Positions 8,712-17,102 of a stretch of 64,000 nt of DNA are shown piece by piece. The stretch's first letter is position 1. Each line of letters opens with the position of its first letter. A program made the translations under genes and the position numbers. The DNA is taken from positions 264,057 through 328,056 of the forward strand of contig VXVC01000007.1 in NCBI GenBank assembly GCA_009836625.1, given 5' to 3'. The DNA is from Holophagales bacterium. GTDB taxonomy: Bacteria > Acidobacteriota > Thermoanaerobaculia > Multivoradales > Multivoraceae. Under the pieces are notes generated by a model. It did no database searches. It saw only the letters and a program-made list of their open reading frames with translations, and had not been told where the DNA came from.

Positions 8712-9728
8712 TCAGGGCAGATCGGCCACCCACATCTTCGCCTGCGCTCCGCGACCCGTCGCCGAGCCGCCGGCGGCGTAGAGCTTGCCGCCCATGATCG
8801 CGGCGGCGGGCGACGACAGCGGCATCGGCAGCTTGCCCAGAAGTTCCCACTCGCCGCCGGGCTCCAACACCAGGATGTCCGGGTCGATCGACTTCGTGCC
8901 GCCGGCGGGTGTCGTGTGGCCGCCGACCATGACGATGCGGCCCTCGTGAACGAAGGTGCCGGCCTCGCCGTGGGAGTGGCCTTTCGGCAGGTCGGGGCCG
9001 CGGTTCCAGGAATCGGTTTCGGCGTCGTAGATGTCGACCCGAGGCTGGTCGAGCTGCTGACTGTCGTGGTTGTACTGGCCGCCGATCGCGTAGATGCGGT
9101 TGCCGATCGAAACGGCCGAGAACTGGTTGCGCGGATCGGGCATCGGCGCCGAGTTCCGCCAGTTCCCAGCGCCTGACGCCCAGTCGTCCAGATCGAGAAC
9201 CCAGTGGTCGGCGGCGTCGGTGTCCCGATCCGCCTTCAGGCCGCCGAAGTAGTGCAGCTTGCGGCCAACGAGCGCCAAACCGCCGCCGGCCCGCGGCTCG
9301 GGAAGCAGCGGCGCGGCAGTGTAGCGGTCCAGATCCAGGTCGTAGCTCCACACCTCGGCGATCGCGTGGCCCTTGTAGCCGTCCTTAAAACCGCCGGCGA
9401 ACCAGACGGTGCGGCCATCGAGCACCGCGTTCAGGTGCGAGACGGCGCTCGGCATGTCCTGCATCCGCGTCCAGCTTCCGTCCGACGGATCGAAGACGTC
9501 GACCCGCTTGCTCGACCGGACCGGTCCCTCGTAGCCGGCGAACACGTAGAACTCGCCGTCGATGACTGTCGTCGCGGCTTCCCACTTGCCGGCTGGCATG
9601 TCGGGGAGTTCCCGCCAGGCGAGTTCCTGCGCCTGGAGGTTCGCGGGGCCCGCCGCGAGGGCCGACACCGTCAGAACGACGACAGACGCGGCTGGTCCGA
9701 ACCTCGGACATCGGCGACCCTTCTGCAT
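8712..9728 (-). CDS. exported kelch-repeat beta-propeller protein
   Basis: 338 residues from the ATG at 9728. That start was chosen because it places a typical signal peptide (basic start, hydrophobic core, LQAQ end) at residues 1-33; upstream in-frame sequence is low-complexity Arg/Pro. Six glycine-glycine kelch blades can be read (FAGYEGP, WFAGGFKDG, HYFGGLKAD, YAIGGQYNH, VMVGGHTTP, YAAGGSATG), each with downstream Tyr/Trp positions, giving one closed propeller. Such proteins usually bind glycans or proteins outside the cytoplasm. No enzymatic signature is seen. It lies just downstream of the CHAD gene on the same strand, 32 nt apart. Confidence 0.85.
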   Translation of the reverse strand: MQKGRRCPRFGPAASVVVLTVSALAAGPANLQAQELAWRELPDMPAGKWEAATTVIDGEFYVFAGYEGPVRSSKRVDVFDPSDGSWTRMQDMPSAVSHLNAVLDGRTVWFAGGFKDGYKGHAIAEVWSYDLDLDRYTAAPLLPEPRAGGGLALVGRKLHYFGGLKADRDTDAADHWVLDLDDWASGAGNWRNSAPMPDPRNQFSAVSIGNRIYAIGGQYNHDSQQLDQPRVDIYDAETDSWNRGPDLPKGHSHGEAGTFVHEGRIVMVGGHTTPAGGTKSIDPDILVLEPGGEWELLGKLPMPLSSPAAAIMGGKLYAAGGSATGRGAQAKMWVADLP

Positions 9729-9760
9729 GGTGAACTGCGGCACTGTATCGCCCGGGCCGA

Positions 9761-10687
9761 CTAGCCGCGGAGTTGACGCGCCAAAGCGGCGGCTTCGTCG
9801 AGGAGCGTTCGCATGCCGCCGCCTTCCAGCCAGTCGACTCTGAACAGCCGGTAGCTGGCTTCCGCCCTGAGGCCGTTGAGCCGACACAACTCCAGCACTC
9901 CGGGCTTCTCCGCCGTCGACTCTCCATCGGTCGACTCTTGAACCTCGTCGCGCCAGACGCGCAGCAGATCGCCGAGAACGTTGGCGTCGTTCAGGGTGCC
10001 GAGCACATCCTGCAGGCGCTTGCAGCGATCAACCAGGGAAGCCGCAACTTCGCTTTCCGCGCGTACCGGTTCCACCAGATAGCGGAGGCGCTTGCCGGTG
10101 ATGCGCACCCGGTGCGGGCCCCGCTTCCGGTCATCGCCCAGGCCGGCGATGCAGGCGTCCAGCCTGCCGGCGATCCAGTCGAGCCGCTTGGCCAGCGCCT
10201 CACCGTACGGCGCGCAAACGCCTGCCGCCGGCACGCTGTCGGCCACGCGAGACTCGAAGCCGCCGGCCCACTCGGTGAACTCGTTGCACACTGCCCGGTT
10301 CTCGTCGCCGGATTGCGCTCGCAATGCCGAACGAAGTCGCGCCTCGACCAACTCGTAGCCCGGCCGGTGCTCCGGCTCCAACTCGTCGACCTGTTCCTCC
10401 AGCCACTCGAGCGTCACCTCGGCATCGCGGCTGGAGCCGGTCCGCTTCTGGAACCCGGTGAGCGTCCGCCGGTCCCGCTTCTTCACGACGCCACGCAGCA
10501 GTCCTTTCCAGGCGCTCAGGGTGCTCCGCAGCCGCCGGATCGACACCCTGAAGTCGTGGAGGCCCTCGGCGTCCTCCGGGTCGAGGCAGCGCGGCGCGGC
10601 CTCGCGCGCTTGGGAGAGAAGGTCGAGGACGATCAGGCGTACAGCCTCCTCCGCGTTCCGCCGCAGGAGATCGGCCGGAAGAGGCAT
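9761..10687 (-). CDS. CHAD domain-containing protein
   Basis: 308 residues from the ATG at 10687 (MPLPADLL). The diagnostic conserved histidine signature appears as 'GLHDFRVSIRRLRSTL' near residue 45, and a second basic helix 'HRVRITGKRLRYLVEP' lies past the middle. CHAD domains are all-helical and bind inorganic polyphosphate through the conserved His and basic residues; many are linked to polyphosphate granules. No CYTH domain is fused or adjacent. The gene diverges from tryptophanase with only 22 bp between starts, so promoters must overlap the opposing coding regions. Confidence 0.88.
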   Translation of the reverse strand: MPLPADLLRRNAEEAVRLIVLDLLSQAREAAPRCLDPEDAEGLHDFRVSIRRLRSTLSAWKGLLRGVVKKRDRRTLTGFQKRTGSSRDAEVTLEWLEEQVDELEPEHRPGYELVEARLRSALRAQSGDENRAVCNEFTEWAGGFESRVADSVPAAGVCAPYGEALAKRLDWIAGRLDACIAGLGDDRKRGPHRVRITGKRLRYLVEPVRAESEVAASLVDRCKRLQDVLGTLNDANVLGDLLRVWRDEVQESTDGESTAEKPGVLELCRLNGLRAEASYRLFRVDWLEGGGMRTLLDEAAALARQLRG

Positions 10688-10709
10688 TCCGTCAGTATAG
10701 GAAGGCGCC

Positions 10710-12059
10710 ATGAAGACGATCATCGAGCCCTTCCGCATCAAGGCGGTCGAACCGATCCGCCTCGCCAGTCCCGAGCGACGGGAAGAGGTGCTCCAGGGCG
10801 CGGGCTTCAACCTGTTCAAGATCGCGGCGGAGCACGTACTGATCGATCTCCTGACGGACAGCGGCACTGGCGCCATGAGCGCGCAGCAGTGGGCCGCGGT
10901 CATGCGTGCGGACGAGAGCTACGCCGGCTCGACCAGCTTCCTGCGGCTGCGCGAGACGGTCGAAGAGATCATGGGGTTCGAGCGGATGCTGCCGACCCAC
11001 CAGGGGCGAGCCAGCGAGCGGATCCTCTTCGACCTGATTGGCGGCGAAGGCAAGATCGTGCCGAACAATGCCCACTTCGACACCACCCGGGCGAACATCG
11101 AACACAGCGGCGCCCGGGCGGTCGACCTCGGCATTCCCGAGGCAACGGATCCGACGAACCGTCACCCGTTCAAGGGCAATCTCGACCTGGACCGGCTGGA
11201 GTCGCTGCTTGCGGCCGAAAGCTCACGCGTACCCGTCGTCATGTGCACGGTGACGAGCAACACGAGCGGCGGCCAGCCCGTGAGCCTGGAGAACCTGCGC
11301 TCGACGCGGGACCTGTGCCGCCGGCACGGCGTGCCGCTGTTCCTGGATGCCTGCCGGTTCGCCGAGAACGCCTGGTTCATCAAGGAGCGGGAAGCCGGGC
11401 AGCAGGAGCGGTCCGCAAGGGACATCGCGCGCGAGATGTTCGATCTCGCCGACGGCGCCACGATCAGCGCCAAGAAGGACGGGATCGTCAACATCGGGGG
11501 CCTGCTGCTCCTGCGCGACGCGGAGCTGTTCCGGCGCGCCAGCGACCTGACGATCCTCACCGAGGGATACGTAACCTACGGGGGGCTCGCCGGCCGCGAT
11601 CTCGAGGCGATGGCGCAGGGTTTCCGGGAAGTGCTCGACGAGGACTACCTCCGCTACCGGATCCGCAGCACGACCTACGTCGGCGAGAAGCTGCTGGAGG
11701 CCGGCATCCAGATCGTCGAGCCGCCGGGAGGCCACGCGATCTACATCGACGCCTGCCGGTTCTGCCCGCACCTGTCCCGCGAGCAGCTCCCGGGCCAGGC
11801 GCTCGTGGTCGCTCTCTACCGGCATGCCGGCATCCGCACCTGCGAGGTGGGAACCGTCATGTTCGGCGCCCGGCAACAGCCACCGCTCGACCTGGTCCGG
11901 CTGGCCGTGCCGCGGCGGGTCTACACGCAGTCCCACATGGACTACGTCGTGGAGGCCCTGGTGGAGCTGTTCGCCGAGCGCGAGCGGATTCGGGGGCTGC
12001 GGATCGTGGACGCGCCGGAAGCGCTGCCTCACTTCTCAGCGCGCTTCAAGGAGATTTAG
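10710..12059 (+). CDS. tnaA: tryptophanase (beta-eliminating PLP lyase)
   Basis: 449 residues aligning end to end with tryptophanase and tyrosine phenol-lyase (N terminus EPFRIKAVEP, DLLTDSGTGAMS, THQGR, GGQPVS). The Schiff-base lysine is K256 in SAKKDG. Two specificity positions favour tryptophanase: Asp124 (FDTT), where tyrosine phenol-lyase has Thr, and Val380 (CEVG), where the lyase has the phenol-binding Arg. The predicted reaction converts L-tryptophan to indole, pyruvate and ammonia. No tnaC-like leader is visible, because only 22 bp precede the gene. It converges with the symporter gene; their stop codons overlap by 4 bp. Confidence 0.85.
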   Translation: MKTIIEPFRIKAVEPIRLASPERREEVLQGAGFNLFKIAAEHVLIDLLTDSGTGAMSAQQWAAVMRADESYAGSTSFLRLRETVEEIMGFERMLPTHQGRASERILFDLIGGEGKIVPNNAHFDTTRANIEHSGARAVDLGIPEATDPTNRHPFKGNLDLDRLESLLAAESSRVPVVMCTVTSNTSGGQPVSLENLRSTRDLCRRHGVPLFLDACRFAENAWFIKEREAGQQERSARDIAREMFDLADGATISAKKDGIVNIGGLLLLRDAELFRRASDLTILTEGYVTYGGLAGRDLEAMAQGFREVLDEDYLRYRIRSTTYVGEKLLEAGIQIVEPPGGHAIYIDACRFCPHLSREQLPGQALVVALYRHAGIRTCEVGTVMFGARQQPPLDLVRLAVPRRVYTQSHMDYVVEALVELFAERERIRGLRIVDAPEALPHFSARFKEI

Positions 12060-13813
12060 GCTGTTCGCGGCAGGATGCGGAACAAGCCGTACCCCGCCGC
12101 CAGCGCAGCAATGCCGAGGACGGCCGCGGCGCCGAAGCGTCCATAGAGCGCCATTCCTGTCCCGAACAGCGCAGCGTAGACCGCCGCGCAGCCGAGCATC
12201 CAGGCAAGCAGCGCCGCCGTGGCGCTGCCGGGCGTATCCACCCCGGTCTCGACGACCCTCCGCCAGCCGCGAGCGAACGGCCGGACGCGGTCGTAGAACG
12301 ACTGCAGAACCGCCGTCTCCGTCGGCCGGGTGGCCATCGTCACGCCGAACCAGACCGCCGTGGTGAGCCCGACACCGAGCAGGAGCTGCGCCGCCGTCGA
12401 GGGCAGCACGAGCCCGACTCCCTCATGGACGAACTGGAACCAAACGGCAACCCCGAACGAGATGACCATCGCCGAGATCTCGGACCAGGCGTTGATGCGC
12501 CACCAGAACCAGCGCAGCAGGAAGATCAGCCCGGTACCGGCGCCGATCTGGAGCAGGATCTGGAACGCCTGCATCGCGTTCTCGAGCCAGAGCGCCACCA
12601 CCGCCGCCAGCGCGACCAGGGCGATCGTGGACAGCCGGGCGATCAGGACGTAGTGCGACTCGCCGCGGCCCGGCCGGACAAAGCGCCGGTACACGTCGTC
12701 GACGATGTAGGAGGCGCCCCAGTTGAGATGCGTCGAGATCGTCGACATCAGCGCCGCCGCCAGCGACGCGACGACCAGGCCAAGCAGGCCGTGCGGCAGG
12801 AAGACGAGCATCGCCGGGTAGGCGAGATCGTGCCGGATGATCGACGGATCGAGATGCGGGAAAGCCTCGGCGATCGAGTCCAGGGTCGGATAGACCACCA
12901 GCGAAGCCAGCGCGACCAGGATCCACGGCCACGGGCGCAGCGCATAGTGAGCGATGTTGAACCACAGCGTCGCGCCCATCGAGTCCCGCTCACTCCTGGC
13001 CGCGAGCATGCGCTGGGCCGCGTAGCCGCCGCCGCCCGGTTCGGCGCCCGGGTACCAGGTGGACCACCATTGGACGGCAATCGGAATCAGGAAGACGGTG
13101 GCGGCCGTCTCCCAGTTCGCGAAGTCCGGCAGCAGGGCGAGCCGCGCGGCGATGTCGGGGTTCGAGACGAGTCCCGAGAGGCCGCCGACGGCCGGGTGCG
13201 CCAGCGCATACCAGGCGGCGGCGACCGAACCCAACATCGCGATGACGAACAGCATGAGGTCGGTCACGACAACGCCCCACAGGCCGGAGGTGGCCGAGTA
13301 GGCCGCCGTCACGGCTGCCGCCACGAGCACCGTCGTGTACTTGTCGGCCCCGAGCAGTACGCCGCCGATCTTGATCCCGGCCAGCAATACCGCCGCCATG
13401 ATCATCACGTTGAAGAACACGCCCAGGTACACGGCCCGGAACCCGCGCAGGAAGACCGCCGCCCGCCCCGAGTACCTGAGCTCGTAGAAGCCGATGTCGG
13501 TGAAGACACCCGAGCGCCGCCAGAGCTTCGCGTAGAAGAACGTCGTGCACATGCCGGTGATCAGGAACGCCCACCACATCCAGTTGCCGGAGACGCCGCC
13601 GTTGCGCACCAGGTCGGTCACCAGGTTCGGCGTGTCGGTCGAGAACGTCGTCGCAACCATGGACGTGCCGAGCAGCCACCACGGCAGGTTCCGTCCGGCG
13701 AGGAAGAACTGCCCGGTGCCAGCGCCGGCGCGCCGGGCGAAGACGAGACCGACGGCGAGGGCGAGCGCGCCGTAGGCGGCGAGGACGGTCCAGTCGAGAC
13801 CGTTCAGGCGCAT
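12056..13813 (-). CDS. sodium:solute symporter family transporter
   Basis: 585 residues with about 13 hydrophobic segments. N-terminal features typical of SSS transporters are visible: 'GQFFLAGRNLPWWLLGTSMVATTFS' region, 'WWAFLITGM', and 'YSATSGLWGVVVTDLMLF' near the middle, the conserved SSS stretch. Substrate cannot be named. The ATG at 13813 (MRLNGLDW) was chosen because SSS proteins commonly begin just before this helix. An in-frame GTG at 13912 would add 33 residues with an extra hydrophobic stretch, but it sits inside a long inverted repeat. It lies tail to tail with tryptophanase, so a role in amino-acid uptake is possible but unproven. Confidence 0.85.
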   Translation of the reverse strand: MRLNGLDWTVLAAYGALALAVGLVFARRAGAGTGQFFLAGRNLPWWLLGTSMVATTFSTDTPNLVTDLVRNGGVSGNWMWWAFLITGMCTTFFYAKLWRRSGVFTDIGFYELRYSGRAAVFLRGFRAVYLGVFFNVMIMAAVLLAGIKIGGVLLGADKYTTVLVAAAVTAAYSATSGLWGVVVTDLMLFVIAMLGSVAAAWYALAHPAVGGLSGLVSNPDIAARLALLPDFANWETAATVFLIPIAVQWWSTWYPGAEPGGGGYAAQRMLAARSERDSMGATLWFNIAHYALRPWPWILVALASLVVYPTLDSIAEAFPHLDPSIIRHDLAYPAMLVFLPHGLLGLVVASLAAALMSTISTHLNWGASYIVDDVYRRFVRPGRGESHYVLIARLSTIALVALAAVVALWLENAMQAFQILLQIGAGTGLIFLLRWFWWRINAWSEISAMVISFGVAVWFQFVHEGVGLVLPSTAAQLLLGVGLTTAVWFGVTMATRPTETAVLQSFYDRVRPFARGWRRVVETGVDTPGSATAALLAWMLGCAAVYAALFGTGMALYGRFGAAAVLGIAALAAGYGLFRILPRTA

Positions 13814-13868
13814 GGCTGGGGCGACGACGGCAACGGCGACGAGCGCAGCAACGGCGACGGACGCACCC

Positions 13869-14043
13869 GCCAGCCACGGGTCGGGGGAGAGGGTCCCAGG
13901 GGCCGCTCGCACTTTCCTGGTGGATGAGGGGTGGGTGCTCGCTGCGGTCGGCTGCGCTCCGGTTGGGCGTCGTTAGATGGGAGGTCGTCGGGCGTCGCTT
14001 GCCGACAGCCCCCTGGGACCCTCTCCCCCGACCCGCGGCTGGC
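13869..14043. repeat. 175-bp element bounded by 34-bp inverted repeats
   Basis: Arm 13869-13902 and arm 14010-14043 are inverted copies matching at 33 of 34 positions (core GGGTCGGGGGAGAGGGTCCC), with a 107-bp unique centre. It occupies the space between the symporter 5' end and the nucleotidyltransferase 3' end. The centre holds no credible gene. The shape fits a non-autonomous miniature inverted-repeat element or a very long transcript hairpin. I see no convincing flanking target-site duplication. Confidence 0.7.
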
Positions 14044-14069
14044 TGGAGGTCGGTGCCGGCCGGGATCGC

Positions 14070-15020
14070 TCACGCGGGTCTGCGGGAAGCGCGACTGGCG
14101 AACCAGTCGCCCAAGTTGGCTGGGTAGTCGCCCACGTCCACACACTGCCGCAAGGTCGCTGCGACTGGCGGCAAGTCCCCCGGATATGTGAGTCCCGCAG
14201 TGCTCTGCGTCATCGGCAGGAGCCTGACATGGGCGGGCCCAGCACTGATCAGTTGCCCGACCGTCTCGCTGAGCAGGAACTCGTCTTTCTGCGGTTCGTC
14301 GAGGCCGGCGTGGAAGTCGACGAACGCGGCTTCGAGGAGGCCGAAGATCGAGGGCTGGAAGGCCCAGAGGTTCATCGAGCAGGGGCAGTCGGGGGCCAGC
14401 GATCGAGCTTTACTCTCGCCGTCGCGGCCGACGAGGCCGGCGTCGGTCTCCCGCACGTCGTAGACCTCGTCGATCCCTTCCAGGGTCGAATCCCGGCCTG
14501 CAGTGAGGATGCCGCGGTTGACGCCGCTCGTCCGGGAAACGCCGGTGCGGTGGAGTTCGTAGGCCGCGAGGAAGTGCGAGTCGTGGCCAGCGGCCAGCAG
14601 CTCACCGACCCGGCGGCCGAACGACTCGACCGCCCTCGGGCCGTAGAAATCATCCGCGTTGACGACCAGGAACGGCTCCTCGATCTTCTTCCGCAAAGCG
14701 AGGACGGCGTGGCCGGTGCCCCATGGCTTGGCTCTCCCCGCCGGGGGCGCCGCGCCGTACGGCAGGTCGTCGAGGCTCTGGATCACAGAGTCGACGGGAA
14801 CCGCCCCGCCGGCCCGCTCGGTCGCCCGGCTCATGAGCTCGTCGTTCCAGTCCGCCGACGTGACGAACACGACCTTCCCGCAGCCGGCGCGGACCGCGTC
14901 GCAGATCGCGTACTCGAACAGCACTTCGCCGCTCGGGCCGACCGGCTCGAGCGTCTTCGGGCGGCCGAACCTCGCCGAACGGCCGGCGGCGAGGATCGCC
15001 AGCGTCAGTCCCTGACTCAA
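14070..15020 (-). CDS. sugar-phosphate nucleotidyltransferase family protein
   Basis: 316 residues with a GT-A/NTP-transferase fold. The start LAILAAGRSARFG followed by K21 is the nucleotide-binding signature, and the metal/nucleotide motif VVNADDFYG lies near residue 143. 'GTGHAVLAL' precedes it, as in enzymes that must admit a sugar phosphate. The start codon is a TTG (15018-15020) overlapping the TGA of the upstream enolase-superfamily gene (TTGA), so translation is coupled. The pairing suggests sugar or sugar-acid metabolism; the nucleotide and sugar are not assignable. Confidence 0.8.
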   Translation of the reverse strand: MSQGLTLAILAAGRSARFGRPKTLEPVGPSGEVLFEYAICDAVRAGCGKVVFVTSADWNDELMSRATERAGGAVPVDSVIQSLDDLPYGAAPPAGRAKPWGTGHAVLALRKKIEEPFLVVNADDFYGPRAVESFGRRVGELLAAGHDSHFLAAYELHRTGVSRTSGVNRGILTAGRDSTLEGIDEVYDVRETDAGLVGRDGESKARSLAPDCPCSMNLWAFQPSIFGLLEAAFVDFHAGLDEPQKDEFLLSETVGQLISAGPAHVRLLPMTQSTAGLTYPGDLPPVAATLRQCVDVGDYPANLGDWFASRASRRPA

Positions 15021-16264
15021 GCGGCTCGATGCCTCTCGACGACCGCCATGTCGAGCTCGACGCCCAGTCCGGGTCCGGTCGGCGGTTCGATGAACCCGTT
15101 CTCGAACCTGATCGGCTCCACGAAGATGTCACTGTGCAGGTCGTTCGTGTTGAACTCCTGGATCAGGAAGTTCGGCGAACAGGTGTCGAGCTGTATCGCC
15201 GCAGACGCCGCGACCGGGCCGCAGTACATGTGCGGCGCGATCATCGCGTAGTGGGTCTCGGCCATGCCGGCGATCTTCTTCGCCACCAGGAGGCCGCCGC
15301 ACTGGCCGACGTCGAGCTGGATGATCTGTGCCGCCTGCTTCTCCAGCACCTCCGCAAACTCGAACATGTTCACCAGCCGCTCGCCGGTCGCGATCGGGAT
15401 GCTGGTGTGGGCGGCCACGCGCGCCATCTCGTCGACGTTCTCGGGCGGCACCGGCTCCTCGAAGAAGAACGGGTCGAACTCCTCCAGGATGTCGGCCACG
15501 CGCAGCGCCACCGCGGTCGAGAACTGGCCGTGGGTGCCGATGCCGATCTCCAGTTCGTCGCCCACCGCGTCCCGCATGGCGCGGAAGATCGTCGCCACGT
15601 GGCGGATCGTCTTCAGTGAGTAGTCCCGCGGCGGTCCGGTGATCGGCGAGAACGGGTCGAGCTTGCAGCAGGTGATACCGCGGTCGACCAGTTCCTGTGC
15701 CCGTTCGCCGGCAAGGGACGGGTTCTCCCAGATGCCGGAGCTGTTCAGGTACGCGTAGGCGCGTAACTTGTCGTGGTACCTGCCGCCGAGGAGGTTGTAG
15801 ACCGGCTGGTTCGTCGCCTTGCCGATCAGGTCCCAGCAGGCCATCTCGATCGCCGAGAACGCCGGCACGCCGTGCAGCCCCGGGTGACTGTAGTCGTGCA
15901 GCGTGGTCTTCATTCGCTGCCAGATCTTCTCGACGTCGAAGGGGCTCTGGCCGACCACGAAGCGGTCGAACAGATCGTTCAGCAGCTCGATCTGCGGCTT
16001 CAGGTTCGTCGCACCGCCGGAGACCCGCTCGCCCAGGCCGACCAGGCCCTCGTCCGTCCTGAGCTGGATGAACAGCCACTTCCGGTGCCCGATCGGCGGG
16101 TCGACGTTGTCGATCAGGATCGTCTCGAGTTCGGTGATCTTCATGTTCGACCCCTCGGAGTGTTGAGCCAGCGCCGCGGCCGCCTGCCGCGACGCGGTCA
16201 GGCCGGTGCTCATACCGGCCGCCGCGATCCCGGCGCTGGAGAGAAAGCCGCGTCTGGTGATCAT
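15017..16264 (-). CDS. Tat-exported mandelate racemase/muconate lactonizing enzyme family protein
   Basis: 415 residues from the ATG at 16264, chosen because it opens with a twin-arginine signal (TRRGFLSSAGIAAAG). The mature enzyme is an enolase-superfamily member. Capping domain: about residues 41-160. Barrel: KxD at 201-203 (KLDPF), EEP at 269-271, GER with E295, D318, and H345. The first metal ligand, normally Asp in a D-x-H-G context, appears as Gly (GTHG, 243-246), so metal binding or chemistry may be altered. Acid-sugar dehydratases are the nearest functional group. It leads an operon with the downstream nucleotidyltransferase. Confidence 0.8.
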   Translation of the reverse strand: MITRRGFLSSAGIAAAGMSTGLTASRQAAAALAQHSEGSNMKITELETILIDNVDPPIGHRKWLFIQLRTDEGLVGLGERVSGGATNLKPQIELLNDLFDRFVVGQSPFDVEKIWQRMKTTLHDYSHPGLHGVPAFSAIEMACWDLIGKATNQPVYNLLGGRYHDKLRAYAYLNSSGIWENPSLAGERAQELVDRGITCCKLDPFSPITGPPRDYSLKTIRHVATIFRAMRDAVGDELEIGIGTHGQFSTAVALRVADILEEFDPFFFEEPVPPENVDEMARVAAHTSIPIATGERLVNMFEFAEVLEKQAAQIIQLDVGQCGGLLVAKKIAGMAETHYAMIAPHMYCGPVAASAAIQLDTCSPNFLIQEFNTNDLHSDIFVEPIRFENGFIEPPTGPGLGVELDMAVVERHRAA

Positions 16265-16320
16265 TGCAGGCGGTCCGACTCTACGCGCAGCACCGTCCTG
16301 CCAGGACGGGCAAGGTCCGG

Positions 16321-16338
16321 GAAGCTCGGCCGAGCTTC
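16321..16338. promoter_or_regulatory. perfect 18-bp palindrome upstream of FitAB-like pair
   Basis: GAAGCTCGG followed directly by CCGAGCTTC, a perfect dyad, between the divergent enolase-superfamily gene (start 16264) and the antitoxin start (16384). A second smaller dyad (AGCAC-TCC-GTGCT, 16356-16368) abuts a TAGCAT -10-like hexamer at 16368-16373. RHH antitoxin/PIN toxin complexes autorepress by binding inverted repeats in this position, so one or both are candidate operators. Confidence 0.55.
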
Positions 16339-16383
16339 GGCATCGGCTCACTGACAGCACTCCGTGCTAGCATCCGTCTCGCG

Positions 16384-16641
16384 ATGGGTTCCGTCATCAC
16401 CGTCCGCGACATCGACCCGGGGGACAAGGCCTGGCTGAGACAGGAAGCCCGCCATGTCGGCCTCTCGATGGAAGAGTACGTTCGCCGCCTCATCCATGAA
16501 AAGCGCGAGAAGACGGAACAGTGCCTCAAGCCTTCCGAGGTCTTCAGGAGGCACTTCGGCCCAGAGCGCGGGGTCGAGTTGCCACCCCGCAGGCGGTATC
16601 GATACAAGCCGGTCAGCTTCGCGGACGACGGCGAGGCGTGA
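16384..16641 (+). CDS. FitA/VapB-like ribbon-helix-helix antitoxin
   Basis: 85 residues. The N-terminal strand 'SVITVRDIDPGDKAWLRQEA' and helix 'GLSMEEYVRRLIHE' form an RHH DNA-binding unit of the FitA type, followed by a disordered basic/aromatic tail (about 55-85) that would wrap the toxin. It was started at the ATG at 16384 rather than further upstream, which places the RHH strand at the N terminus. Its TGA overlaps the GTG of the PIN toxin (GTGA), the normal antitoxin-first order. Autoregulation through the upstream palindromes is likely. Confidence 0.85.
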   Translation: MGSVITVRDIDPGDKAWLRQEARHVGLSMEEYVRRLIHEKREKTEQCLKPSEVFRRHFGPERGVELPPRRRYRYKPVSFADDGEA

Positions 16642-17087
16642 GCCCTCCAATCGCGTGGCTTCTCGACACGAACGTCGTGTCGGAGATGATGCGCCCGCAC
16701 CCTGACCCGCGCGTATCCGAGTTCCTCGACAGCATCGCCGCAGAGGGAATGGGTCTCTCGCCCATCACCATCTGGGAGATCCTCGACGGCATGGGCCGTC
16801 TCGATTCCGGTAAGCGGCGCGAGAACCTTGCCTCCCGCTTTCAGAGCGTCCTCGAGGAGTGCTTCGACCAGCGGATACTCAGTTGGACCGTCGACGACGC
16901 CAGAGCGTGCGCGCGGATCATGGAAGAGAAGCGTCGAAGGGGCGAACCGCTCGACGACCACATACCGGACGCCTTTCTGGTCGCAGCGGCCGCGACTCGC
17001 GGCTTGACCCTCGTGACGAGGAACACGAGAGAGTTCCGCAACACGGGCGTCGAAGTCGTCGATCCGTGGGCGGACCGAGCCTGTTAA
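16638..17087 (+). CDS. FitB/VapC-like PIN-domain ribonuclease toxin
   Basis: 149-residue PIN domain beginning at a GTG inside the antitoxin stop. Acidic active-site residues are all visible: D10 (LLDTNVVSE), E47 (WEIL) and D111 (IPDAFLVAAA), plus the 'TLVTRNTREF' strand with N129. This pattern is that of FitB-type VapC enzymes, which coordinate Mg2+ and cleave structured RNA. A complete catalytic set and an intact antitoxin indicate a functional module. It ends 16 bp before the convergent UGA-containing lipoprotein gene. Confidence 0.9.
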   Translation: MSPPIAWLLDTNVVSEMMRPHPDPRVSEFLDSIAAEGMGLSPITIWEILDGMGRLDSGKRRENLASRFQSVLEECFDQRILSWTVDDARACARIMEEKRRRGEPLDDHIPDAFLVAAAATRGLTLVTRNTREFRNTGVEVVDPWADRAC

Positions 17088-17102
17088 CGGCGGGCCGGGG
17101 CT

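Noticed and set aside
9773..13927. Very long plus-strand open frame of about 1380 codons
   Set aside because: It is antisense to kelch/CHAD, out of frame with tryptophanase and antisense to the symporter; the protein is Arg/Gly/Asp-rich with no domains. GC-rich codon bias keeps it open.
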